In this document: positions 7,250 through 15,166 of the stretch, in pieces
How the letters are laid out: each line of letters starts with the position of its first letter
Numbering within the stretch: position 1 is the first letter of the stretch
Source of the DNA: Candidatus Competibacteraceae bacterium
GTDB taxonomy: Bacteria; Pseudomonadota; Gammaproteobacteria; Competibacterales; Competibacteraceae
DNA: 21,825 nucleotides
NCBI GenBank assembly: GCA_007120095.1
Contig: SKOM01000187.1
Coordinates: 1 to 21,825 of the forward strand
Direction: 5' to 3'
The notes under the pieces: model-generated
The model's input: only the letters and a program-made list of their open reading frames with translations
What the model was told of the DNA's origin: nothing
Databases searched by the model: none
Made by a program: the position numbers and the translations under genes

Positions 7250-9073
7250 ATGCTTGATAAATTACGCAATATCGCCATCATCGCACATGTTGATCATTGC
7301 AAGACCACTTTGGTCGATCGTCTGCTGCAACAATCCGGTACTCTCGATGCGCGCGCTCCGGTTCAAGAGCGCATCATGGACAGTAATACCTTAGAACGCG
7401 AGCGCGGTATCACCATCCTCGCTAAAAATACAGCGCTGGTATGGCGCGACTATCGCATCAATATCGTTGACACGCCCGGCCATGCGGATTTTGGCGGTGA
7501 GGTCGAGCGCGTATTAAGCATGGTGGATTCCGTACTGCTGCTGGTCGATGCCGTCGATGGACCGATGCCGCAAACCCGGTTTGTCACCCAAAAGGCCTTT
7601 GCCCTGGGCTTACATCCGATTGTAGTCATCAATAAAATTGATCGCCACGGAGCACGACCCGAGTGGGTCTTGGATCAAACCTTTGATCTATTTGACCGCT
7701 TGGGGGCGAGCGAAACCCAACTGGATTTTCCAGTGATCTACGCCTCAGCCCTGCAAGGCTATGCCAGTCTGGATCCCAACGCCCGTGAGGGCGATATGAC
7801 CTCGCTGTTTGAAATCATCACCGCTCAGGTACCTGCACCTGACGTTGATCCGACGGGGCCGTTTCAGATGCAGGTCAGCGCTTTGGATTACAGCAGCTAT
7901 GTGGGGGTCATTGGCATTGGTCGCATCCAGCGCGGCCAAATCCGCAGCAATACCCCCGTCAGTATCATCGACCGCCACAATCAGCGCCGCTCGGGACGTA
8001 TTTTGCAGATTTTGGGTTTTCAAGGTTTAAATCGGGTGGAATTCCCCCAAGCTGAGGCCGGGGATATTATCGCCTTTACCGGCGTGGATCGCCTAGGCAT
8101 TTCCGATACCTTATGCGATCCTGCGCAACCCGAAGCCTTACCCCCACTGACGGTCGATGAACCTACCGTGAGCATGACGTTTCAAGTCAATGACTCACCG
8201 CTGGCCGGACGTGAGGGTAAATTTGTCACCAGCCGCCAGATTCGCGAACGCCTCGAGCGTGAGTTGATTCATAACGTCGCTCTGCGGGTTGAGGATACCG
8301 ACAACCCAGACCGGCTCCGCGTCTCCGGGCGGGGCGAATTGCATCTGGCGATTCTGGTTGAGACCATGCGCCGTGAAGGCTATGAACTGGCCTTGTCACG
8401 CCCTGAAGTCATTGTGCGCGAGATCGACGGTGTACCTCATGAGCCTTATGAGCAACTGGTGGCCGATGTCGAAGAAACCCATCAAGGTGCCATCATGCAA
8501 CAACTCGGTGAACGGCGCGGGGAGCTCCAAGATATGCGCCCCGACGGTCAAGGGCGGGTACGGCTGGATTATCTAATCCCGGCGAGGGGTTTGATTGGGT
8601 TTCGCACTGAATTCTTAACCCTGACCAGCGGCACCGGGCTATTGCATCATGTATTTGATCATTACGGCCCACTATCAAGAGGTGCCATTGCCGGACGCAG
8701 TAACGGGGTATTGGTGAGCATGGTGGATGGCAAGGCGCTGGCCTATGCCCTGTATAATTTACAAGATCGTGGCCGGCTGTTCATCGCCCATGGCGAGGGG
8801 GTCTATGAAGGCATGGTGATCGGCATCCACAGCCGGGGTAATGACCTGGTCGTCAACCCTCTTAAGGCCAAGCAACTCACCAATATCCGCGCCGCCGGCT
8901 CCGACGAAAATATCTTGCTATCGCCACCGGTGCGCCTGAGCCTGGAACAAGCCATGGAATTTATTGACGACGATGAGCTGGTTGAAGTGACGCCCAAAGC
9001 CATTCGAGTGCGGAAGAAGTTTCTCAAAGAACATGAGCGCAAACGCGCTGCGCGCCAGGCTGGCTCAGCCTAA
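7250..9073 (+). CDS. typA: ribosome-associated translational GTPase BipA/TypA, with altered P-loop
   Basis: This 607-residue protein has the same length as E. coli BipA. It binds the 70S ribosome and aids 50S assembly and stress or cold growth. Motifs: G2/switch I ERERGITI, G3 DTPGHADFGGEVERVL, G4 NKIDR, G5 SAL, then EF-G-like domains and the BipA C-terminal domain (GLIGFRTEFLTLT region). G1 reads AHVDHCKTTL: codon 17 (7298-7300) is TGC, Cys, where translational GTPases have an invariant Gly next to the P-loop Lys. This is one base from GGC, so either a sequencing error or a real and probably damaging change. The frame is open further upstream to 7166, but that would cross the csp terminator; ATG 7250 matches the family N-terminus MLDKLRNIAIIAHVDH. 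The ribosome site is weak. Confidence 0.95.
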   Translation: MLDKLRNIAIIAHVDHCKTTLVDRLLQQSGTLDARAPVQERIMDSNTLERERGITILAKNTALVWRDYRINIVDTPGHADFGGEVERVLSMVDSVLLLVDAVDGPMPQTRFVTQKAFALGLHPIVVINKIDRHGARPEWVLDQTFDLFDRLGASETQLDFPVIYASALQGYASLDPNAREGDMTSLFEIITAQVPAPDVDPTGPFQMQVSALDYSSYVGVIGIGRIQRGQIRSNTPVSIIDRHNQRRSGRILQILGFQGLNRVEFPQAEAGDIIAFTGVDRLGISDTLCDPAQPEALPPLTVDEPTVSMTFQVNDSPLAGREGKFVTSRQIRERLERELIHNVALRVEDTDNPDRLRVSGRGELHLAILVETMRREGYELALSRPEVIVREIDGVPHEPYEQLVADVEETHQGAIMQQLGERRGELQDMRPDGQGRVRLDYLIPARGLIGFRTEFLTLTSGTGLLHHVFDHYGPLSRGAIAGRSNGVLVSMVDGKALAYALYNLQDRGRLFIAHGEGVYEGMVIGIHSRGNDLVVNPLKAKQLTNIRAAGSDENILLSPPVRLSLEQAMEFIDDDELVEVTPKAIRVRKKFLKEHERKRAARQAGSA

Positions 9074-9139
9074 GCCCTTGTATTAGAGTCAAAAATTTTT
9101 TATCCCTACGAACCAATTAATAATCAGATACTGAGTATT

Positions 9140-9742
9140 ATGACTTTATACATTATCCGTCACGGCGAGACTGCCGGTAATGCCGAACGCATCGTGCAAT
9201 TTCCTGAAGTGGAATTGAATCAATGTGGTTTACATCAAGCCCAACGCCTGGGGCGAAGGCTGGCCGAGCGCGGGGTAAAACACATCATCAGCAGCGATTA
9301 CCGCCGGGCGCAGATGACTGCCGAGGCCATTCAACAGGCCAGCGGTGCTCAATTACAGCTTAGTCCTGACTGGCGAGAGCGGCATTTTGGGGATCTGCGC
9401 GGACAGAAACACAGCGACATCGGCGATCTCTATCACCCCGATCTCGACCCACCCAATGGAGAATCCTGGACGGTGTTTCATACCCGCATCGACTGCGCTT
9501 GGTCTGAGGTTCAAAAACACCTGGCCACCGGTTCCCTGGCCATTGTCACCCACGGCCTGGTATGTTATTCATTGGCACTGCGTCACCTGCAACTGCCGCC
9601 CCAGGCTCGGGCACATGCTGATTTTCGCAATACATCAGTGACCGAGGTTGAACCCATACCGCCGTGGCGGGTTGTGGTGCTTAACTGCACGGCACATCTG
9701 GACGACCCGGCTTTGGCCCCGACCGACAGCGGCGGAGTGTAA
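9140..9742 (+). CDS. histidine phosphatase family protein (phosphoglycerate mutase-like)
   Basis: This 200-residue cytoplasmic protein belongs to the branch-1 histidine phosphatase superfamily. It has the RHGET signature with nucleophile His8, the SSDYRRAQMTA segment with phosphate-binding Arg56, the acid Glu80 in RERHFGDLRG and the second catalytic histidine His138 in IVTHG. All catalytic positions are present, so it should be active. The substrate is not readable: members include phosphoglycerate mutases, alpha-ribazole phosphatase (CobC) and general sugar phosphatases. No cobalamin genes are nearby. It is 32 bases upstream of pdxH on the same strand and probably co-transcribed. No clear Shine-Dalgarno precedes ATG 9140; instead a short palindrome ATACT-G-AGTAT (9128-9138) abuts the start. 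Confidence 0.88.
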   Translation: MTLYIIRHGETAGNAERIVQFPEVELNQCGLHQAQRLGRRLAERGVKHIISSDYRRAQMTAEAIQQASGAQLQLSPDWRERHFGDLRGQKHSDIGDLYHPDLDPPNGESWTVFHTRIDCAWSEVQKHLATGSLAIVTHGLVCYSLALRHLQLPPQARAHADFRNTSVTEVEPIPPWRVVVLNCTAHLDDPALAPTDSGGV

Positions 9743-9774
9743 TCGCTCACTGCTGGCTGAGGAACTTGAATATT

Positions 9775-10416
9775 ATGAATGATCTGGCTGATTTGCGTCG
9801 CGATTATGCCCTGGCACAATTGGACGAGCACTCGGTAGCGGTTGATCCTATCGACCAATTTCACCAATGGATGAACGAGGCTTGTCGTGCTGAATTACCC
9901 GAACCCAATGCCATGACCTTGGCCACCGTTGATGCCAATAGCCAACCGCAAGCCCGCGTGTTACTGCTCAAGGAAGCTAATGCCAGGGGCTTTGTATTTT
10001 ACACTAATTACATCAGCGCGAAGGGACAGGAGCTGGATCAGAACCCAAGGGCAACAATGGTATTCCTATGGCTAGAACTGGAGCGTCAAGTCAGAATTAA
10101 CGGGCGAGTCAGCAAGCTCAGCGCCGCCGAAGCCGATGATTATTTTGCCAGCCGCCCACGCGACAGCCAACTGGGCGCTCTCGCTTCCCAGCAAAGCCAG
10201 GTGATTGCCAATCGAGCGGAACTGGACGCACGCTATGCGGCTTTAGAACGTGAATACCACAACCGGCCTATCCCCCGCCCCGATTATTGGGGAGGCTATC
10301 GTCTGCAACCGGATATGCTGGAATTCTGGCAGGGACGACGCAGCCGTTTACATGACCGATTGCGCTATCGGCTTAATTCCGAAGGTGGTTGGCGGCTAGA
10401 ACGGCTGCAACCCTAA
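9775..10416 (+). CDS. pdxH: pyridoxine/pyridoxamine 5'-phosphate oxidase
   Basis: This 213-residue FMN enzyme oxidises PNP or PMP to pyridoxal 5'-phosphate, the last step of vitamin B6 synthesis and salvage. FMN- and substrate-binding segments are visible: RVLLLKEANARGFVFYTNY, the LERQVRINGRVSKLS strand, SRPRDSQLGALASQQS, and the C-terminal family signature LEFWQGRRSRLHDR (182-195). ATG 9775 is chosen because GAGGAA (9759-9764) stands 10 bases before it; an in-frame TTG at 9766 would be only one base from that site. The gene follows the histidine phosphatase closely. No terminator is obvious before the rne leader, so some read-through into rne is possible. Confidence 0.96.
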   Translation: MNDLADLRRDYALAQLDEHSVAVDPIDQFHQWMNEACRAELPEPNAMTLATVDANSQPQARVLLLKEANARGFVFYTNYISAKGQELDQNPRATMVFLWLELERQVRINGRVSKLSAAEADDYFASRPRDSQLGALASQQSQVIANRAELDARYAALEREYHNRPIPRPDYWGGYRLQPDMLEFWQGRRSRLHDRLRYRLNSEGGWRLERLQP

Positions 10417-10760
10417 CTTAGTCATTGCTCAACAGCCTGGTCGCTGCTATATTTGAGCAGTTATTGACTTATTGTCAAGCACAATACACTGACAATGCAC
10501 TTGCCAAGCCTCCATCCGGTTTGGCACGATTTGAGATTCCTGCTGTTCGGCTCAATCGGCCCAACAGCCCTAACTGCGCTCCCGCGATCCATTGTGTAAC
10601 AATGCCAGGGTGCAGCGTCGCGAGCTAAGTCTCTCGATCATCTCCGGCCAGCGTGATCGCGCCGGGTGGTCAGCTTTTCCGTTTCTGCCCGGCACATCCG
10701 GGGATGACAACAGGACGCAATGGCACGGCGCAATGGATCGGGTTGAGCGCTGGAGATGCC
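10417..10760 (+). promoter_or_regulatory. rne upstream/leader region with hairpins and ATTGT/ACAAT repeats
   Basis: I see no convincing gene in these 344 bases. ATTGTCA (10471-10477) and TGACAAT (10490-10496) form a perfect 7-bp inverted repeat. CATTGT-GTA-ACAATG (10590-10604) is a second dyad with the same ATTGT/ACAAT core. Closer to rne are a GC hairpin CCGGC-CA-GCG-TGAT-CGC-GCCGG (10644-10665) and CCCGG-CACAT-CCGGG (10688-10702). TTGACT (10464-10469) followed at 15 bases by TACACT (10485-10490) is a possible promoter. In E. coli a long structured rne leader mediates RNase E autoregulation; a similar role here is inferred from position and structure. Confidence 0.45.
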
Positions 10761-13553
10761 ATGAAAAGAATGCTAATCAACGCTACTCAGCAAGAAGAGT
10801 TGCGTGTGGCCTTGGTAGACGGCCAAAAACTCTACGATCTCGATATCGAGACCCCTTCCCGCCAACAAAAAAAAGCGAATATATACAAAGGCATTATAAC
10901 CCGTGTAGAACCCAGTTTGGAGGCGGCCTTTGTCGATTACGGTGCTGATCGCCACGGTTTTCTCCCCTTTAAAGAAATCAACCGCAATTACCTTGAACCC
11001 GATTTAGTCGGCAATAATGGCCGCCCCAATATCAAGGAGGCCTTGAAAGAAGGGCACCAAATCATTGTTCAGGTTGATAAAGAAGCCCGAGGCAATAAAG
11101 GCGCGGCCTTGACCACTTTTATTAGTCTCGCAGGGCGCTATTTGGTATTGATGCCCAACAATCCCCGGGCAGGCGGGGTGTCACGGCGGATTGAAGGTGA
11201 CGAACGCCAAGAAATCCGTGAAGCCCTCCGCGATTTGGATATCCCCCAAGGTATGGGAGTGATTGTGCGCACTGCTGGCGTTGGGCGTTCAGTTGAAGAA
11301 ATGCAATGGGATCTCAACTACCTCAAGCAAATTTGGGAAGCGATTCAGAAAGCTGCCGACGGCAATAAGGCACCTCTGCTGATTTATCAAGAGAGTAATA
11401 TTATTATTCGCGCCCTGCGTGATTATCTGCGTGCAGACATCGGTGAAATCATTGTTGATCACCGTGACATTTTTTTGCGGGCGCAGGATTTTATGCAGCA
11501 GGTGATGCCACATCATATCAATAAACTCAAGCTGTTTCAGGAGAACACCCCGTTATTCACCCGTTTCCAGATTGAATCGCAGATTGAAACGGCCTATCAG
11601 CGCGAAGTGTCCTTGCCTTCGGGTGGCTCGATTGTGGTCGATTACACCGAAGCCTTGGTATCCATTGATATCAATTCAGCGCGAGCGACCAAAGGCGCGG
11701 ATATCGAAGAAACCGCGTTTAACACCAACCTTGAAGCCGTCGATGAAATTGCCCGTCAAATGCGGTTGCGCGATTTGGGCGGGCTGATCGTCATCGATTT
11801 CATCGACATGTCGGCCAATCGCCACCAGCGCGAAGTGGAAAACCGATTGCGCGAACTGGTGAAGTTAGATCGCGCCAGAATCCAGCTCGGCCGTATATCA
11901 CGCTTTGGGCTGTTAGAACTCTCCCGCCAACGGCTACGGGCGTCCCTCGATGAGGCCAGCCACACAGTGTGTCCGCGCTGCAACGGTCAGGGCAGCATTC
12001 GCGGCGTTCAATCATTAGCGCTGTCTTTGATTCGCCTGGCCGAAGAAGAAGCGATCAAAGACCGTACCGCACGGGTGATCATCCAGGCTCCAATAAAAGT
12101 CGCCACCTTCCTGTTGAACGAAAAACGGCTCGCCTTAGAGGCCATCGAATACCGCCATCAAGTCAAGGTGATGATTATTCCTAATGAGTCACTAGAGACC
12201 CCCCACTTTGAGCTGCTACGCCAGCGCAGTGATGAGCTGCCCGACAGTGACAGCGAAGCTGAGCCTCCGAGCTATACGCTCATTACCCATTACGACGACC
12301 AGGAGCACCCGCACACCAGTATCCACCCACCGGCACCGACCACTGAAGAACCTTTGGTACAGTCTTTAGCGCCAAGCGCACCGCCTGCGTCGGCGTCGGC
12401 AACCCCATTCGCACCACCCTCTGCTGAGCATGATGACCGACCAGGGTTTCTCAAATGGTTGTGGGGAACATTCTTTGAGCGCGGCGGTGAGGCGCAAAAC
12501 GATGCCGATCGCGCTGACGACACGGCGGCAGAACCAGAAGGCAAGGGCGATCCAGAACAACGCCGTTCACGCTCCGGTCGGCGCGGTGGACGGCGACGCA
12601 GCGGAGGGAGCAGCACTACCACGGAATCCCCAACGACTCAGCACACACCATCGCCTCCCGGCGCTGAGGATAGCGATACCTCCCCAGCCCAGCCGGAGCC
12701 GGAAAAATCTGCACCCACTCGCAGATCGCGTAAAAAGTCCGAGGCGGTAGAAACACCAGCCACTCCTTCTGCCTCTGAAGACGAGCCAGAAACTTCGGGC
12801 AGCGGTCGCAGCAGTCGTCGCGGTCGCCGTGGCGGCCGTAAACGCCGCAGTCGTAGCACGGCGGTTGACTCCCCTGAGACCGCAGCAACCGGTGACAGCA
12901 CCACAGCCGTGCCATCGACACCGACCACGGCCACCCGTGTGGTTGCGGCTGAACCGGCAACCTCGCGAACTATTGAAGTTAATGGGAAACAAAGAGTGAT
13001 CCGCAGTGGGCGCCCACGTATACCGCCCGATACGCTGGCTAATAATGAGCCGGAGACACCGGCGACAGCGGACACCATTGCGGAACCGCAACCCAGCACG
13101 GCAAACTTAGACGACACAGAGAGCGCCGAAACGGTAGCTTCACCGCTGGTGCTAACCCCTGTCACAGCTTCAGCCAGTCAACCACCGGTCAGCGGCGATG
13201 TCGCGCGAGACAGTGCCACAATACCCGTGCAGTCTGAAACGCCGTCACCCCCATCGTCAGGGGCTGAGATATCATCGCCCGCACCGAGCGAGGCACCACG
13301 GGCTGAGGAATCCCCGGCATCGGCCAAAACACCCGAAGACACGTACGCTTCTGACGAGACAAAATCCGTTGATCAGCAAGAGTCGCCGGGGCAACCTGAG
13401 CCAGTCAAAAAACCCCGTCGTCGTCGTCGGAGCAAGCCTAAGACAGACAAAAGCGCAGCAGTGGAAAGCGGCACCCCGCCTGATGAGCAAGGACAACATT
13501 CATCTGTCCCAGACGAACCCGCTGCGGACACGGATAAGAAAACCACGCCGTAA
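10761..13553 (+). CDS. rne: ribonuclease E
   Basis: This 930-residue endoribonuclease starts mRNA decay and processes rRNA and tRNA, and normally scaffolds the degradosome at the inner membrane. The N-terminal half closely follows E. coli: MKRMLINATQQEELRVALVDG, an S1 domain with EAAFVDYGADRHGFLP, the DNase I-like domain with SIDINSARATKG and VIDFIDM (catalytic aspartates), and the zinc link CPRCNGQG. After residue 500 it becomes low-complexity. Residues 561-573 (PGFLKWLWGTFFE) look like the amphipathic membrane-targeting helix. Arg-rich patches follow near 600-615, 682-699 and 883-895 (KKPRRRRRSKPK), separated by Pro/Ser/Thr/Glu-rich linkers. ATG 10761 has TGGAGA upstream and matches the family start; the frame is open back to 10653, but that stretch is leader. 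It faces the LPS operon convergently. Confidence 0.97.
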   Translation: MKRMLINATQQEELRVALVDGQKLYDLDIETPSRQQKKANIYKGIITRVEPSLEAAFVDYGADRHGFLPFKEINRNYLEPDLVGNNGRPNIKEALKEGHQIIVQVDKEARGNKGAALTTFISLAGRYLVLMPNNPRAGGVSRRIEGDERQEIREALRDLDIPQGMGVIVRTAGVGRSVEEMQWDLNYLKQIWEAIQKAADGNKAPLLIYQESNIIIRALRDYLRADIGEIIVDHRDIFLRAQDFMQQVMPHHINKLKLFQENTPLFTRFQIESQIETAYQREVSLPSGGSIVVDYTEALVSIDINSARATKGADIEETAFNTNLEAVDEIARQMRLRDLGGLIVIDFIDMSANRHQREVENRLRELVKLDRARIQLGRISRFGLLELSRQRLRASLDEASHTVCPRCNGQGSIRGVQSLALSLIRLAEEEAIKDRTARVIIQAPIKVATFLLNEKRLALEAIEYRHQVKVMIIPNESLETPHFELLRQRSDELPDSDSEAEPPSYTLITHYDDQEHPHTSIHPPAPTTEEPLVQSLAPSAPPASASATPFAPPSAEHDDRPGFLKWLWGTFFERGGEAQNDADRADDTAAEPEGKGDPEQRRSRSGRRGGRRRSGGSSTTTESPTTQHTPSPPGAEDSDTSPAQPEPEKSAPTRRSRKKSEAVETPATPSASEDEPETSGSGRSSRRGRRGGRKRRSRSTAVDSPETAATGDSTTAVPSTPTTATRVVAAEPATSRTIEVNGKQRVIRSGRPRIPPDTLANNEPETPATADTIAEPQPSTANLDDTESAETVASPLVLTPVTASASQPPVSGDVARDSATIPVQSETPSPPSSGAEISSPAPSEAPRAEESPASAKTPEDTYASDETKSVDQQESPGQPEPVKKPRRRRRSKPKTDKSAAVESGTPPDEQGQHSSVPDEPAADTDKKTTP

Positions 13554-13562
13554 AACGACCTG

Positions 13563-13583
13563 CCCGGCCACTGTGTGGCCGGG
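13563..13583. terminator. stem-loop terminator between convergent rne and the LPS operon
   Basis: CCCGGCCAC, loop TGT, GTGGCCGGG make a perfect 9-bp stem 9 bases after the rne stop. On the plus strand no T-run follows. On the minus strand a TTTT comes about 6 bases after the stem, so it may serve the opposing operon as well. Confidence 0.65.
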
Positions 13584-13635
13584 TCACTAACCGGAACAGG
13601 CGGGCCAGGCATAACCCATGCGTTGCATCGCAATG

Positions 13636-14169
13636 TTAATGCGTAGCATGATGGCGTTGAGCTACCTGGGGATCCAGACCCGCTTCTTGAACCTCAAAAT
13701 GCGACTCGCGCAAATGGGTTAAAAATCCTCGAGAGGCTGCTTCCAGCATATCCACAACCTGAATAAACCCTCGCTGTCCACCGTAGTAAGGATCGGGCAC
13801 TTCTTGGAGCTTCCAGCCTGGGGAAAACACCATAATACGGTGAATTTTCCCAGGTGAATGAACTTGTTGCGCGCAATGCTGCAACAGCGACAGATGACCG
13901 TTATCCATGGCTAGCAGGTAATCAAACTGCTCTAAATCTGCAATGCACAATTTGCGGGCGCGTAAACCGCCGATCTCAATGCCACGAGCGCGCATCAGCT
14001 GCTGCGCCCGCCGGTCAGGTGGTTCACCGACGTGATAGTCCGTGGTACCCGCTGAATCAACGCGGATCTGCCCAGACAAGTCGGCCTGGTCAACATGAGT
14101 ACGCAACCAGCCCTCAGCAATGGGCGAACGGCAGATATTACCGGTACACAGCATTAATACATGAATCAT
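13636..14169 (-). CDS. low molecular weight protein-tyrosine phosphatase
   Basis: The protein has 177 residues from the second ATG, or 178 from 14172. The N-terminal P-loop VLMLCTGNICRSP contains the C-X5-R motif (Cys9 and Arg15 counted from the first Met), and the general acid is Asp127 in VPDPYYGG. This is an active-looking LMW-PTP. In proteobacteria such enzymes dephosphorylate tyrosine kinases or other phosphoproteins, often around surface polysaccharide synthesis, but its place after kdsB is conserved and its substrate there is unclear. AGGAGGAGA lies before the start; it is 3 bases from ATG 14172 and 6 from ATG 14169, which favours the latter. The C-terminus beyond about 155 residues is a little longer than usual. 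It is the last gene of the minus-strand operon, 27 bases after kdsB. Confidence 0.93.
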   Translation of the reverse strand: MIHVLMLCTGNICRSPIAEGWLRTHVDQADLSGQIRVDSAGTTDYHVGEPPDRRAQQLMRARGIEIGGLRARKLCIADLEQFDYLLAMDNGHLSLLQHCAQQVHSPGKIHRIMVFSPGWKLQEVPDPYYGGQRGFIQVVDMLEAASRGFLTHLRESHFEVQEAGLDPQVAQRHHATH

Positions 14170-14196
14170 CATTCTCCTCCTCGCTTCATTTAGTAT

Positions 14197-14970
14197 CTAG
14201 CCGTCAACACGGGCTAGCTGGATTCGCACCCGATCTAAATCAGCCATGGTGTCCACACCAGCCGGTGGGGTTTGGGTCAGCGTCGCCACCTGGATACGAA
14301 TACCGTTATGCAGACCGCGCAACTGTTCCAGTGATTCGATACTTTCCAGTGGGCTTGGCGGCAAACCGGGATAAGCACGCAACACCCTCGCCCGATAGGC
14401 ATACACGCCGATATGTCGCCACCATTGCGCTGCTGGTAAACGCTGAGACCGCTCGCCCGCAAAAGTGTCTCGGTGCCAGGGAATCGGTGCCCGACTAAAG
14501 TACAAGGCATAACCTTCAGCATCGCAAACCAGTTTGACCGTATTAGGATCAAACAACTCAGCCACTTGCTCAATCGGTGCCGCTAGGGTCGCTATACCAG
14601 CGGCAGGCTGAGCAGCCAGCGTATCCGCCGCCAAAGCCAGTAATTCTGGTGGCAGCAATGGCTCATCGCCCTGTAGATTAACGATAATGGCCTCATCCGG
14701 CCAATCCAAAACAGTCGCGAGCTCGGCCAGTCGGTCAGTACCTGAATGATGCTCGGTCGCAGTCAGCACGACCTGAGCGCCGAAACCTTCAGCAAGGCGG
14801 TAAACCCGCTCATCGTCCGTGGCGATCACCACCTCGACCGCACCGCTGGCCCTTGCTATCCGGTATACATGCTCCAGCAGGGTTAAATGATCCAATTTAA
14901 TCAAGGGTTTACCCGGTAGACGGCTGGCCGCATAGCGGGCCGGAATGGCCACCCGGAACGGCTCAGACAT
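14197..14970 (-). CDS. kdsB: 3-deoxy-manno-octulosonate cytidylyltransferase (CMP-Kdo synthetase)
   Basis: This 257-residue cytoplasmic enzyme activates Kdo with CTP to give CMP-Kdo for transfer to lipid A, an essential inner-core LPS step in most Gram-negative bacteria. The nucleotide-binding N-terminus VAIPARYAASRLPGKPL, the metal-binding LQGDEPLLPPE (GDEP at 101-104), YFSRAPIPWHRD, RHIGVYAYR and the C-terminal TPPAGVDTMADLDRVR are all family hallmarks. Its start overlaps the end of the Trm112-like gene by 8 bases, and the ribosome site is weak, so translational coupling is likely. The length matches E. coli KdsB closely. Confidence 0.97.
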   Translation of the reverse strand: MSEPFRVAIPARYAASRLPGKPLIKLDHLTLLEHVYRIARASGAVEVVIATDDERVYRLAEGFGAQVVLTATEHHSGTDRLAELATVLDWPDEAIIVNLQGDEPLLPPELLALAADTLAAQPAAGIATLAAPIEQVAELFDPNTVKLVCDAEGYALYFSRAPIPWHRDTFAGERSQRLPAAQWWRHIGVYAYRARVLRAYPGLPPSPLESIESLEQLRGLHNGIRIQVATLTQTPPAGVDTMADLDRVRIQLARVDG

Positions 14971-15166
14971 CGCCTGCAGAGCTGGAATCGGACTCAGGTA
15001 CGGCGTCCAAGCGACGAGCTTCAGATTCTAACATCACCGGTATACCCTCACGAACAGGATAAGCCAAACGGCTGGTTTCGCAAACAAGCTCCTGACTGGT
15101 CGCATCATAGCGCAACGGCGCCTTACTGACGGGACAAACCAGAATTTCAAGTAATTTCTTGTCCAT
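14963..15166 (-). CDS. Trm112/YcaR-like small protein
   Basis: This 67-residue protein opens MDKKLLEILVCPVSK and has the AYPVREGIPVMLESEAR block typical of E. coli YcaR and its homologues between lpxK and kdsB. In eukaryotes Trm112 activates methyltransferases; the bacterial function is not settled. The usual CPxC zinc motif is CPVS here, so Cys11 and Cys29 remain but the second Cys is Ser14, a variant I believe occurs in other bacteria too. ATG 15166 follows AGAGAGG and matches the family start; a longer in-frame opening to 15283 lies inside lpxK and is rejected. It overlaps lpxK by 20 bases and kdsB by 8, a tightly coupled trio. Confidence 0.9.
   Translation of the reverse strand: MDKKLLEILVCPVSKAPLRYDATSQELVCETSRLAYPVREGIPVMLESEARRLDAVPESDSSSAGDV

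Noticed and set aside
9093..9103. AAAAATTTTTT after typA as a terminator
   Set aside because: A self-complementary AT run without a GC stem; too weak.
10425..10628. 67-codon ORF in the rne leader
   Set aside because: TTG start, no ribosome site, unremarkable composition, and it covers the inverted repeats.
10653..10760. Longer RNase E start at 10653
   Set aside because: The extra 36 residues have no family match and cover leader hairpins; MKRMLINATQ at 10761 is the standard start with a ribosome site.
12567..13091. 174-codon minus-strand ORF inside rne
   Set aside because: A by-product of the repetitive Arg/Ser/Thr coding sequence of the RNase E tail.
12550..13450. Repeat-like, biased sequence suggesting foreign DNA or a repeat array
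   Set aside because: Explained by low-complexity coding of the RNase E tail; no regular spacer-repeat pattern.
13854..14498. 214-codon plus-strand ORF opposite the phosphatase and kdsB
   Set aside because: Antisense to two clearly conserved genes, with no domain-like sequence.
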